Of a stretch of DNA of 64,000 nucleotides, positions 41,881-54,216 are shown one piece after another. Both the position numbers and the translations under genes were made by a program. The stretch is from Anagrus nilaparvatae. Its lineage: Eukaryota; Arthropoda; Insecta; Hymenoptera; Mymaridae. Every line of letters starts with the position of its first letter. Position 1 is the stretch's first letter. The notes beneath the pieces are model-generated. The model saw nothing but the letters and a program-made list of their open reading frames with translations. It was not told where the DNA came from and did not search any database. The DNA lies in NCBI GenBank assembly GCA_022575985.1, contig JAKSXM010000007.1, positions 59,364,501 through 59,428,500 on the forward strand, in the 5' to 3' direction.

Positions 41881-44800
41881 TTATCTACTTCGACATTTTT
41901 TTAATAAAAAAATATAACCAAGTATATGAAAAACAATATATAAAATAATCATTAAAAATATATCTAAATTAAAATTATCAACTGAAAAATCATACATTTC
42001 TAAAACTTCAGGCCCATTTTTGATACATGGTATATCTGGTTTAATATCATCGCAAGCTAAAAAACCAAAACGATTGAATTAATTAAAAAATAAAATCATA
42101 AATAAAAATAACTTACCAATATTATCAACATCTTCCCATTGAATAATAGTAAGTGTTTCAGTAGAATGTAACAACCATGAAATATACTGTACCCATTTAA
42201 AATAAATAGGCAACGAGCTTAATCTAATAAACGAACCCATTGTAATCATTAACAAATAATCAAATGGTACTAAATAAGCCATTGCTAATGGTGGATTATT
42301 AAATGCAATAGAAAAAAATGTACCACATGCAGTTGATACACTCATTGTTAAAAATAAAATAAATAATGTTAAACTAAAATCTTTTAAATTACTACTTAAA
42401 TCAGCGAGCCAATAAATTATCGATGCAAATATTATTGGTTCTATTATAATACCAGGTAATAATGATATTAATTTTGATATATAATATATATGGATTTTAT
42501 ACATTCCAGTACGATATTCACGTATAAATAATGGAAATTCTTGTGGCATTAATGATAATGTACTGTACATTGGAAAAAATGTATTCTCTGCGACTAATAT
42601 AAATATTACACCTTGTACTGCTTGGATACCTAATTGATTTAATTGTGCTGTACCCAAAAAACATAAGCCTGCTACTATTCCTAGTGTCTGAAATAAGATT
42701 TTCATTTTTATTATTTTTTTTTTAAAGATGGTTTTTACTTGTCAGATCGGTCTTTCAAAATTGGTACGTAGGTATATAAAGGGAGCAGTGCACCAAAAAT
42801 ATGAATTTACACAATATTTCAAAGTTTTATATTAAAATTCTTTATTTTTTTCTGTAGCCAATAGAAATGGCCAAAACTACTTGTTATTGAAAAAAGGTTC
42901 TTTAGCAAATATACTAAATTTTTTATTGGTCATCTGAAGGTTTTCCGATTTTCGGGGGGTCCCCGAAAAACTAATAGAAATTGCGTTTTAATTAGAGATT
43001 TTACTTGAAAAATGTTTCTAAAGTTTATGTATATTATTTTGGCAGTTATTTTAAAAAATCGTTTGGATTTTTAATTACTAGGTGAAAAAAGTTGCCGATT
43101 ACCAAAAAAAAGATTCTCAAATTTATAGCTCATTAAATCACTTCTAAGTGTTGCCATCAAATATATGGGCTCTTATGGTGCCACTTTTTTCATCAGGTAA
43201 TTAATTATCCAAGCGATTTTTTATTATAATTGCCAGGCTAAAGAAGTTTTCTTTAGAAATTTATATAAAAAATAGTAAAATATCGTTCAAATTTTATGAG
43301 CCATAACTCGGGCAGTTTGAGACTTAGTTTATATTTTTTAAGTGTGCAACCTCCTGAAAACCTAAGAATAAGTTTTAAGAGATCGACCTGACAGATAATG
43401 ACCATTTTATAAATTTTTATTCTTAAAAATATATTTAATTTTATTTCTTACTATTTTTTGTAATATACGAAGAAATTGTACAGTTGGATCTCTTAATACT
43501 TGTAAAAAACCACGATGTACAAGCCATATTATTTGCCACCAAAAATGTAATGGTTTTCTGAAAAGAATTAAAAAAAATAATTATTATTTATTTATTAATT
43601 TTTATATACATGACTGTGTATGCGTTATTTTTATACCGTTATGTGTACGCTCTGTGATTATTTCTAAATCAGTAGTTACAGTAAGATTTAGTAAGACAAA
43701 GATATACGATACTTTTATTATACAATGCAACGTTTTTTAATTATGAAAGTTAATTTAAGTATTGAATAAATATATTTTTTTAATAATTTATATTATTATT
43801 ATTATTATTTCAATTAAAAAATTTGAATAATTTTCATAGTTATTTACTATCAGATTAATTAAAAATCAGTAGTTACAGCCAAGTATGGTAAGACAATAAT
43901 ATGCGTTATACTAAATATTTATGAATTTCGTATTTAAATTTGATTAAACGTTAATTAAAGTAATAAATGTTAAATATTAATTTACTATTAAGAATTTTTA
44001 GTTAAAAGATATTTTTATAAAATTATTTTAACGCGATTTATTTTTAAACTATTATGTAACTACTGCTAGTAGAATAAGTACGCTATAGTCAGACATTATA
44101 CAGTTATTTAGTATTTCTACAATATGTAATATTAGAATCTTAAGATTTTTAAAAATATTTAGTATATTTTTGAATTTTTTACTTACGTTTTTTTGTGACT
44201 TTTTGGATAACTTTTATTACTCTGAAAAAAAAATATTTATTGTTAATAAATGTAATAAAATTGTATTTTTTTTGTCACTATATTGGTAAAATTAATGATT
44301 TTATACAAAAGAATTAAGATATAATATTTCAATTTTATCTCAATATTATGATTGTTTTATTTAAATATTTCAAGTTTATTAGCTTACAGAATCTGATGTA
44401 CAAAATTATAAATTTTATCGATGATATTAATTCACTACGGCTGAAGCAAAGACAAAGAGCGACCCTTAATATCGTTAATTTTTTGAAGAAGGGAATTTTT
44501 TTTTGTATTTTTTCCCTGCAAAATTTTTGTTATTATGTGTCTTTTCCAGAATTAAACAAAAAAAATCCCCTATCCCTAGGACTCCTCCACCCTCTTATTT
44601 ACTAAAGGTTTTTGGTAATTATTTGGTCATTAGTTCCAAACTATTGCTAAAAAAAAACCCTTCAGAAGAATAGTTTTTGCTAAGTTAAGAATTTTCTCCT
44701 ATTTTCTAGTCACTTAGGGCCCCGAATTCGGATTCAGCAACACAAAACTCACATTGCATTATGACTCGAGTATGAAATAAATTTAATGATCAAGTGGATT

Positions 44801-47800
44801 GAAGAGTATTGGACTTGAGGGAAATTTTTTTTTAAATTGATTCTGGAAAAAGCACATGATAAAACAGATTTTTCGAGAAAAAAGTTTTAGTTGAGTTATT
44901 TTGAATTTTTATAGTATTTTTTTTGGTCCCTCTTTAGACATTGGATTAATATATATCAAGCAAAAATAAGAAAAAAAAATTTGACTATATTTCCCCCGAA
45001 ATACCATAGGTTACTGCAAACTTTGTCCAATAAATTGCAATTTTTTAAACAGGGTATTAAAAAAAAAAATTTATTTTATTAATTATTTATTTTATTACGA
45101 AGTACTCTTCCCCTATAAGTATCAAAATGACTAACTGCTTTATACCCTTGCAAGAAAAATAAATCAGATATTTAAAACTAAAGCAGACAACGCCAAAATG
45201 ACTACATTTTAACATGGAACATGTTCTTAGGGAGGGATACAACAGATACCTAAAGAAGACCACTAACACAGAGGTGGGAGGTTGGTCAAAAATTGGACGT
45301 TTTCAGGGGAAAAGAATCAATTTAGGATATAAGTTAAAACTGTTATAGATCAACATGTTCCATGCTCGAAATTTTTTTGCTTGCAATTACAAAAATAATA
45401 TAAAATAAATTTAAAGCAACAATTATATAATGCTCACACTAAGTGATTCAGCAAGATGTACCTCTAGTTGTAATATGACATCTAATTCTTTACATGCATC
45501 ACTTGATAAAAATGCATCACATATTCTTTGTGCTGTTCTATTATTATGTGTTATTGGTGATGTTGGATTATTATTATCATTCGATGCAACTGATGATATA
45601 AAAAAATCAGCTGGATTATATGATTGTGGACAAATATAACCTAAACTAGCAAAAAATGTAATTGCTTGTTTTTTAGTACCACAAAATGCTATTCTACCAT
45701 CAGCAACAATAATTATTTTATTAAATGAATCAAATACAGAGGAACTTGGTTGATGTATTGTACATAATACTGTACGTCCACGTGACGCAAATGTTTGTAA
45801 TTGTAATACTAATATACTTGCTGTATGAGCATCTTGACCTGTTGTTGGCTCGTCTAAAAATAATATCGTTGGATCCGATAGTAACTGCAAATAAAAATAT
45901 TTGGGTTAAATTACAGATATTTTCTTTAAAAGTAATTAAATTTATACGAACTTCTGTAGCAAATGCTAATCTTTTCTGTTCGCCACCAGATAAAACTTTA
46001 CTTTCACCGTGACTACCGATTCTGACATTACTACGTGTGGATAAACCAACTTCGAATAATATTGATTGGATTTTTGATGCTATTGTGTCATGACCAATAT
46101 CACGATCAAGTTTCATTCTTGCCTGGAATTAATATGCAGGAAGTAAATATTAGAGCGTACTTAAATTGTCGATTATATTACTGCAAGTCGAAAAAACTGC
46201 ATTTTTGGAAAAAGGTTACAATTAAAAACTGTTCTCTGAATTTTAATATTAATATGGAGGAACATGTTTATGGGGAGAGGTACTTAGTAGAGTAAAAATA
46301 TTCGATTAAAACAGGCCTGAATTCAAAGGAGGGTTAATTGGACTAATTTCATTTTCGGGATTTATAATAATCTTCAAGATTTTCTAGCTTGCTTATAGTC
46401 TAGAATCAAAATATAGTATTAACAGATTTTTCAATTTTAAGATAAAAAAATTTATATATGCTGAACTTTTTTAAAATTGTACTCCTAAAATTTTGTGTTA
46501 TAAATATTAAAGCAGGCTGGTATCCAGGGAGGGGGCTGGGGGGGCTTAAGCCCCCCCACCCGAAATTTTTTTTTGTAACGTATTTTTTACAAAAGTGAGG
46601 GTCAAATGCAGTTTGGAGAGGGAAATTTTACATTAAAGCCCCCCCCCCCCCCGAGGCCCTCACCGAACGAAAATCCTGACTACGTGCCTGATTAAAGGTA
46701 TGATAATGGGTTTTGCAATAAATTTGTAATTTTTCTGTAAAATTTCATTTATATTAATCTAATAAAAATATTTAAAATTTTACCATAAACCATAAATGTT
46801 CGGACACAGTCATAGTACCAATAAATATATCATCTTGATACATATAACCACTATTTTGTCTCATATACGTTGAATCAGCTAATTTACCACTAACGCGTAT
46901 TTCACCTTGTACTATTAAATTTGCTGTATTAAAAATAAAAAAATTAATTACTATTTAACTATTACAGTCAAAATTTAATTTTTGATATTTTTGTTTTTAT
47001 ACTTACATGGATTCCTAAATGCTAACGCTGTCATTAATGAACTTTTACCAGATCCACTGTAATAAAAATTTATTATGTAAGATAGAGAATACCTTTATTG
47101 TAATATGAGTAAACTTATGTAATATTTTAAGGTCTATATATCATAGTTTTATTAATAAAATGAAATATATTTTATTGAATATTAAGAGTTTAGGTACAGC
47201 TCCATGGTTACATTTTTTAAAAAAATTAATTACTTTTTTTGGGAGTTTAGGAAATTCAATTTTTTTTCTGAATAATATTAAAATGGAACATGTGGCTTAG
47301 AATTAAAAGGGGGGGGGGGGGTTAGAAAGATTTAAGAATGCAAAAATAGGGGTCTTTTATGAATTCGTTCTAGAAATTAATTTGTAAAAATTAATAAATT
47401 TTTTATTCTGAAAAATTATTTTTTTTATTTCTACTATTTGCATGCAAGGGAGGTGGTACAAAAATTTCTTTGAAAATATGATGTTGCTTAAATTGCTGCG
47501 AAACGGGAATTAAATTCATTCACAAACAAAATAATAAAAATTTTTTAAAAACTTATAGTCTCTTGTCAGAAGGCAAGTATTTGCACGGCAAAGTCATTTT
47601 CTCGCCGCTCACAAAGCAAAATCGTATACCACCATAAAATAATGTTCCAGATTGCAGTTTGATGGTAAATTTTCTTGCGATGCGGGTCATACTTTACTTT
47701 TCTGGACTCGGCCTCGTCATATGCTAGTATTACAAAATTTGTACAAAATTCTAAGTTGGGTGAATATTAAAATTTCGTGCCCTTAAAAACCTCAATATAG

Positions 47801-49255
47801 GAATTTTTATGAAAAATGAGTTTTTTATATGAGCTTAATCGTTATCAAATTCTCTATTCGATGGTGCAAAAATTTTTTATGCCAAAATATTCTAATATAA
47901 ATAAAGAAAGTGGGGAAACTTTCCCCTGATCCCCAAAGAAAATTCAAAACTCATGAAAATAAAAAAAATGTTGAAAAAAACAATTTGAGGCGCACTCAGT
48001 GCTTTTAATCTGTAGGGCTGTATACTCAACCAACTATTGATTTAAAAAAAATTCAATTAATAAAATTTTCAAAAAATTTTCATATATTTTTTAATATTTT
48101 CAATAATTTTACCTAAATTTCCAAGCGTTTTTTGAAAAAAAATTGTTGAAAAGTTAAAGAAATTTTATTTAGTTGGTACAGAACTTTCATTATATAGAGT
48201 TTATATTATTTTAAATATTATGAATTGGCACTTCTAGTTACTTTCCCTATTTCAGAATAATGTAACTAAAATCCCTATATGTTTTTTCACAAAATTTCAA
48301 ATATGCAGGTACATTGACCAAGCACATTTTACTATAAAAAGATTTCAGTGCAATGATTTTTATAAATTAATTAATTTTTATATACCCTTGATGAGGAATT
48401 AATTTTTGAAAAAATTTTCCAACATTTTCATGAATATATACTTTTGATAATTTATATACATAAAACATAAAAATAAGCAACATGGTCAGTTGACATTTAT
48501 GTCGAAGTGATTTAAATTTCAAAAAAGTTTAATTTAAAGTTAGATGCTATTCGAGTCCAGAACTTGGTTAAAATTTTGTTTTTCCACATCGAACTTTTTA
48601 GTTAAAAGGAAGAAATGGTGAATTTGCTTTAATATGCGAATTATAATAAGCATCCTTATGAAATACAAAAAATGGACATATATATATGACCCAATATGTA
48701 CAAAGACGCGAATAGAATAGAATCCATTGGTTTGAAAATTTGTTTAATACAATAAAAAAATTTATTAGCAGAGCATTCATCACTTATTATTGTTTAAAAA
48801 ATTAAACTTTAGAAAATTTCTTCCCCCATAAAAATCTAAATATTTAATTACTTTACCTTGCACCTATAATACATGTCAATTCTCCTGGTTTAACAGCACC
48901 TCTGACTAAAAAAAAAATAAATTTAATAATTACAAAATGATTTTCACAAATTACATAAAAAAATTCAAAGAAATAAAAAAGCACACACACTCACACACAC
49001 ATATACACATATATGTATATACCCCATAAGAAGTATTACATAACTGATCTACCACAATCATATATATACATTCAGAAATGGTAGGGCAGTAATTTTAAAA
49101 TTTTTTAGCAAAAAAAATATATAATTACCAGAATTTAAAACTTGTTTACATGATTTTTTATCACAATCCATTGAATAAACAGATAAATCTCTCCATGTTA
49201 TCGTAACACCTTTATCATGTGTCAAACTTGAATTTGTATCTTTACTATCATTCAT
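41881..49255 (-). CDS. st: Scarlet, ABCG half-transporter for eye pigment precursors
   Basis: Half-size ABC transporter (ABCG) that pairs with White to move ommochrome precursors (tryptophan/3-hydroxykynurenine) into pigment granules. Ten exons join in frame to 623 aa: 49255-49129, 48905-48857, 47056-47007, 46923-46784, 46122-45952, 45884-45438, 44221-44187, 43557-43452, 42687-42117 and 42056-41881. The N-terminal ATPase has Walker A GASGSGKSS (split across exons 2 and 3), Q-loop GYMYQDDIF, signature VLSGGEQKR, Walker B ILFLDEPTTG and the switch His in TIHQPSS. The C-terminal half has six predicted helices and scarlet-type stretches LRDPTVQFLRILQKI and QAVQGVIFILVAENTFFPMY. The exon 5 donor (GAA|gttcgt) is unusual. 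White or Brown are poorer matches. Introns are full of repeats. Confidence 0.92.
42740..43393. mobile_element. 654-bp foldback element in scarlet intron 8
   Basis: The termini are imperfect inverted repeats: TGTCAGATCGGTCTTTCAAA on the left against the complement of a right end that reads TGTCAGGTCGATCTCTTAAA. Further inside, the two halves pair again over about 60 bases (left near 43035-43095, right near 43175-43245, sharing AAAAATCG(T/C)TTGGAT and GGTGAAAAAAGT(T/G)GCC-like stretches). A GGGGTCCCC palindrome lies near 42957. It has no coding capacity. This is a non-autonomous foldback transposon, or a MITE with long arms. Confidence 0.65.
44222..45210 (-). other. Scarlet intron 6, upstream part
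   Basis: Intron sequence with several moderately GC-rich patches (for example 44700-44800) that probably derive from old transposons. I could not assign them to a family. Confidence 0.4.
45211..45366. mobile_element. AACATGGAACATGTT element, copy 1
   Basis: Begins AACATGGAACATGTT and ends with the near-complement AACATGTTCCATGCT. The 156-bp unit has G-rich interior pieces (AGGGAGGG, GGTGGGAGG). It lies in scarlet intron 6. Two further copies with both ends lie in white intron sequence. Confidence 0.65.
46513..46690. mobile_element. 178-bp inverted-repeat element with C/G tracts
   Basis: The left end CAGGCTGGTATCCAGGGAGG and the right end, which on the other strand reads CAGGCACGTAGTCAGGATTT, form imperfect terminal inverted repeats. 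Inside are an exact 20-bp palindrome (GGGGGGGCTTAAGCCCCCCC, 46538-46557) and a run of 14 or so C residues near 46640-46653. It lies in scarlet intron 4. It resembles a short non-autonomous DNA transposon. Confidence 0.6.
47057..48856 (-). other. Scarlet intron 2 with decayed repeats
   Basis: A 1.8 kb intron. A one-ended relative of the AACATGGAACATGTT family (ATGGAACATGTGG followed by a G run) starts at about 47282. Sequence at about 47640-47720 resembles the right arm of the AAAGAATG family. The rest is AT-rich with no gene. Confidence 0.45.
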
Positions 49256-51413
49256 TATTAAATCTACTTAAAAATTAAACACTTCAAAAAAAAATGTCAC
49301 AAATTAAACATTATTTAAAAAAAAAATAATAATTAATTCTAGAAGGGGAGTGGGGATTAAATTAATTAAATAAAATTTAAAATATATATTATAATGCTTC
49401 TAGAATGGGGATCAATGTTAGACTGTTTCTTTTAAAGTTACAAAAAACCACACTGATATATTTTTTTTTTCTTTTCTCATTATCCATACACACACACATA
49501 TACACATGTTTAATTTGTTTCCACGCCATAAAAAAAGATAGCAATATGTAATAGGAACTCTTTTTTCTCTATATAATCCATTAAAAAAAAGGTATGTTAC
49601 ATACCTTACCTATAACTGTATCAAATCACACATATAGATGCATTGTAATGGAATACTTATTATTTATTAAATATACTAGTATTTAATGAAAATATTTTTT
49701 TTTTTTTAGATTATGTAAGTTTTTAGATATTATGGTACATTGACTTTTGTGGGTGCATGTCTATTGGTAAACATTTTTTTATACTTCAGATTATTTTTTA
49801 TTCTCTTGTGTGCATTTATTGTCTGAGAAAAATTTATAAGTTATGTAATTTGAGTAAGAATTTTTTTTATGGTGTAATTTGGGTTTTTGGTTTTTTTTTT
49901 GGATTTTAAAAAATGAGTTGATAGTTTTATGGGGGTTTTTTTATGATTTAGCAAAACTGTTTTGAGAAGAACTGTGAATTTGGGTCTGAGTTCTGGATTT
50001 AATAAAATTTTTTTAAATTTGAATTTAAAAATTTTTATTGCATAAATTTTTTTTATTAAATGCAATATATATATAAATATAGATATTTCCATATATCGAT
50101 CTCGATTTCCATGAAGAACATAATATCTCATACAAGTGTGTAGTAACGCTACAAAAAATAATCCTTTTTTACAATGTACTGTAAGTGTAAAACGCACATT
50201 GATATATAATAGGCTGTTGGTTATCGGTTACTTGACCAAAAAATTCTGAGTTTTTTTGTCGATTTTTCGGAATTTCGGTCAGAGAATTATTTATCTACTC
50301 TGTATTTGCAAACCTTTTCAAAAAAATTTTGGAGTTTATTCAGAACTTTATTAAACCCATTCCTTATAATATATGAAAAAAAAAAATGAAATTTCGGTTA
50401 GCATACATAGAAACCAAAAAATGGAAATTTGTTTGCGGTAAAGAAGTGAATTCCCCTAGCAGCAATTAGAATTAAGCCTTTGGTAAAATGGTATTTTTAG
50501 TGTCCAAAATAAATTAAAAAAATTATTCGATAAAAATATTAAATTCTTATTATATTTAAGTACTCAAAAATGTTGTTTAATCAGACTCTTTAGAAAAAAG
50601 CCTGTTTTTTAAATACAATAATCCAACCATTTTAATCATAAGTAACACCCTAATATACAAATAATATGTAATGTTAAACAAGTACAGAATTTCCCATTAA
50701 ATAAACCTATAGACATCACATGGAGGGAGAAAAAGTAAAGTACAAAAAAAAAAGAATAAAATAAAAAACTAGGCTTCTTTTACCCCTTTTTTTTCTTCTT
50801 ATTTTTCTTTATTTAACAATTCGACCATAATATTACATTATGTACATTTCCAAAGTTAAAAAACCAAAAAATTTTACATTTTAAACAAATTTTACATTAT
50901 TTATAAACATAATTTTTTAATAATAATAATAAATTTTTTTCCAAGATTAAAATATCAAATAAAGATAAATACACTATAAAAAAATTATTATTTTTATTAC
51001 TATTTACTTGATTAATTATGTGGTATTTACAATAGAAAATTTTATATATACACATGCATTAAAATTAAGTTATATAACTATATATATAAGTTCAACATCC
51101 TTACGTAAGTCAACTGACACCGGTATATATAATATATATAATATAAAAAAATCTGAAAAAAAGTGCATACAGGGAGGAAAAAAGCAAATATATATATATA
51201 TATATATATACTAAAGTTGAAACCACAAAGTTACATATTATAGTGAGAGACATTGAGTGTACTTACATGAGAGAGGACTGATCATTTTTTTTAACAAAAA
51301 AATTTATATATTTTTAATAATTTGTAGTGAATTTATTAAGTTAATTTGTGTCTAATTAATTAAAGAAGTGTGTTTGTGTTTAGTGCATTTTTTGAAATAA
51401 ATAATTGTAAATC
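49256..51413. promoter_or_regulatory. Shared upstream region of scarlet and white
   Basis: The two pigment-transporter genes start 2.16 kb apart and run in opposite directions, so control elements for both must lie in or near this interval. It contains a CA-rich microsatellite near 49487-49505 and a (TA)n run at about 51187-51211. The latter is followed by about 200 bases that should be white 5' UTR. The open frame at 49841-50197 is low-complexity and not supported. Confidence 0.5.
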
Positions 51414-54144
51414 ATGTCTGAAGAGACTATACCATTAATACAACCATCCACGTCAGATAATAGTAATTTAAATAATAATAATAATCATAATGTATCATAT
51501 CAATCAATTGTTGGTGTAAGTAAAATTAATTTTAATTTATTTTTTTTTTTGAATTATTAACAAAAATACTAAATGTTAATTTTTAAGGATGATGAATTTG
51601 AAATTAAGACAGATAAAGACAATAGTTTTAAATATACATCAGAAACAAAGCCAATAACATACACATGGAAAAATATAAATGTTTATTGTAGTGATAAGAG
51701 TAAAAATAGTAAACAATATTTTTGTGATTTTTTTAAAAGAGGCAAAGAAAATCATTCGAATAAAAAGCATATATTAAAAAATGGTAAGAATTTTTTAATC
51801 AGTGTAAATAAAAAAAAATTGAAATTTATTATAAATAATTGAAAATTCTTACAGTATCTGGTGTAGCAAGACCAGGTGAATTATTAGTAATAATGGGTTC
51901 ATCAGGTGCAGGTAAAACAACATTATTAAACGTATTAACATATCAATGTCGTTCTGAATTGTTCGTAACTGGTAAAGTATCATTAAATGGTTCAAAAACA
52001 AATTCCAAAATATTAAAATCACGTATGGCTTATGTCCAACAAGATGATTTATTCATTGGTACATTAACAGTTAAAGAACATTTATTATTTCAATCAATGG
52101 TTAGAATGAATAAAAATATACCATATCAACAAAGATTAAGAAGAGTTAACGAAGTTATATCAGAATTAGCATTAACTAAATGTAGAAATACAATAATTGG
52201 TGTTACTGGGAGAGTTAAAGGTATATCTGGTGGTGAAATGAAAAGATTGTCATTTGCATCTGAAGTGTTAACTGATCCACCGTTAATGTTGTGTGATGAA
52301 CCAACTTCTGGTTTAGATTCATTTATGGCACATCAAGTTATTTCTGTATTAAAAACACTTACTGGTAACATTTTTTTCCTACTTTTTTTAATTTTTAACA
52401 TGGAACATGTTTATAGGCAGGGGGGGGGGGTCAAAATAAGAGCCTAAATTTTTTTTTTTTTTTGGCTTAAAGACTTAAAAATTATAAAGGATTCAAGGTT
52501 CAAAATATAAATTTAAACATGTTCCATGTTCGTTGTTTGTGATTTAAAAAACCGGTTTAATTTTCCATTTTTTCAGCTAGAGGTAAAACAATAATAACAA
52601 CTTTACATCAACCATCATCTGAATTATTTAGTATGTTTGATAAAATATTATTAATGGCGGAAGGACGCGTTGCATTTATGGGTACTGGAGATGAAGCATG
52701 CACATTTTTTAAAACGTAAGTTTATATTTATATTTTTTATGTAAATGTAAATTTATTTAATTACTTTTATATTTACTTAAATTCAAGTTTATGTATGATG
52801 TTTTACACATATATAAGTCAATGTTAAATTATATAATAAATGCTATAAGCAAATTTTATTGAATTTTAAAAAAGATTAATGTTTATTGATAAATATAGTT
52901 GATATTTAATAGTTTTTAATTTTAAAAAATTATTTATTCATTTATTTATTTATGTATATTAGACTGTCTGTTATTTTTTTAAAATAGTATATTTTTATCC
53001 TAGGCTGCAAAATTAAAGAATGGCCCAGATCGCATGTAAATTGCAATCTGGGACATTCTTTTTTTACTGCCGAGGCCAAAACATAATTTTTCTTCGTCAG
53101 TGGCTAGAAAATACGTATTTTCGAATCGCGCTGCGGCCAGAAAATGCGTGCTTTCTGGCCACAGACAAGAAAATTGCATATTTTAGAAAGGTCTGAGCGT
53201 GAAAGCACGTATTACCCGGCCGCTACTGAATGTTCGTCGAAGGCGTCTTTTTTTTGCCACTGACGCAGAAGAATTCCTGAGCTATTAATAAAGAATTCCC
53301 CGAATCTTAGTTTACCATGGTAATAGACGTGCGATTTGGGCCATTTTTTATTTTTCTGGCCGTGGGACGTAATATATTATTTTACATATCTAGGGCATAA
53401 AAAGAATATTTTTTAGCCTGGATGTTTCCGTCTTTTTTCCCTTCATATGTTCATAAAACTATGTTTTAAATGACGGTGTAAAACAAATTATAACCGGTTT
53501 GTGCAACTACACCACCAACGAGCATGGGACACGTTCACTCATAACAGTAATAAATCCAAAAATCGGAATTACAATAAATCCTGAAATACAAATTATCCTA
53601 AGTCCATAAACCCTGACTCCTACTTCAAATTATTCTAAGTCCCTAAATCGAAAATATTCTAAGTACATTTCACTCCCCCCCTAAAACGTCAATTTTTCAC
53701 CCTCCCCCCCCCCTGCCGAGCCAAACTTTTTCAAATACCCCATCCAATGAACATGTTTCATGTTAATTGAAAAAAAATCCGGTTGCCCTTACCATTGTGG
53801 AGCCGAAATTTTTGTTTTTTTTTTAAATATTTGAAAATAACATAAAACTTAAAGAATGATTCAAAAAAAATGTTTTTTTTTTTTTTTTAAATTTTTCTTT
53901 TTAAGTCTCATCACAATGCTCGCATTGGATTAAAAGGATTAAAAGGATTAAAACTCAATTTTTTTAAATTTTCTTTTGCTAACCAAAATTTTGTCCCTTG
54001 TTTAAAAAATATAGCTACAATTAAAATTTTTGGTTCCTCATAGAGGAACCTTTGTGATAGATGAAATTTTGATTTTTGATTTTTTGGCATATAAGCACGT
54101 TTTGGGACCTCAGGAAGCTAAAAAACCGGTTTTTAAAAAAAGTC

Positions 54145-54216
<72 letters not shown>

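Noticed and set aside
45430..46295. Plus-strand open frames over scarlet exons
   Set aside because: They are antisense shadows of conserved ABC-transporter exons.
48857..48905. Apparent broken Walker A (GAR then stop) in scarlet
   Set aside because: The P-loop is split by an intron: AG at the end of exon 2 joins T GGA TCT GGT AAA at exon 3 and restores GASGSGKSS.
49841..50197. 118-codon minus-strand frame between scarlet and white
   Set aside because: Lys/Phe/Ile-rich translation of T runs with no domain and no splice context.
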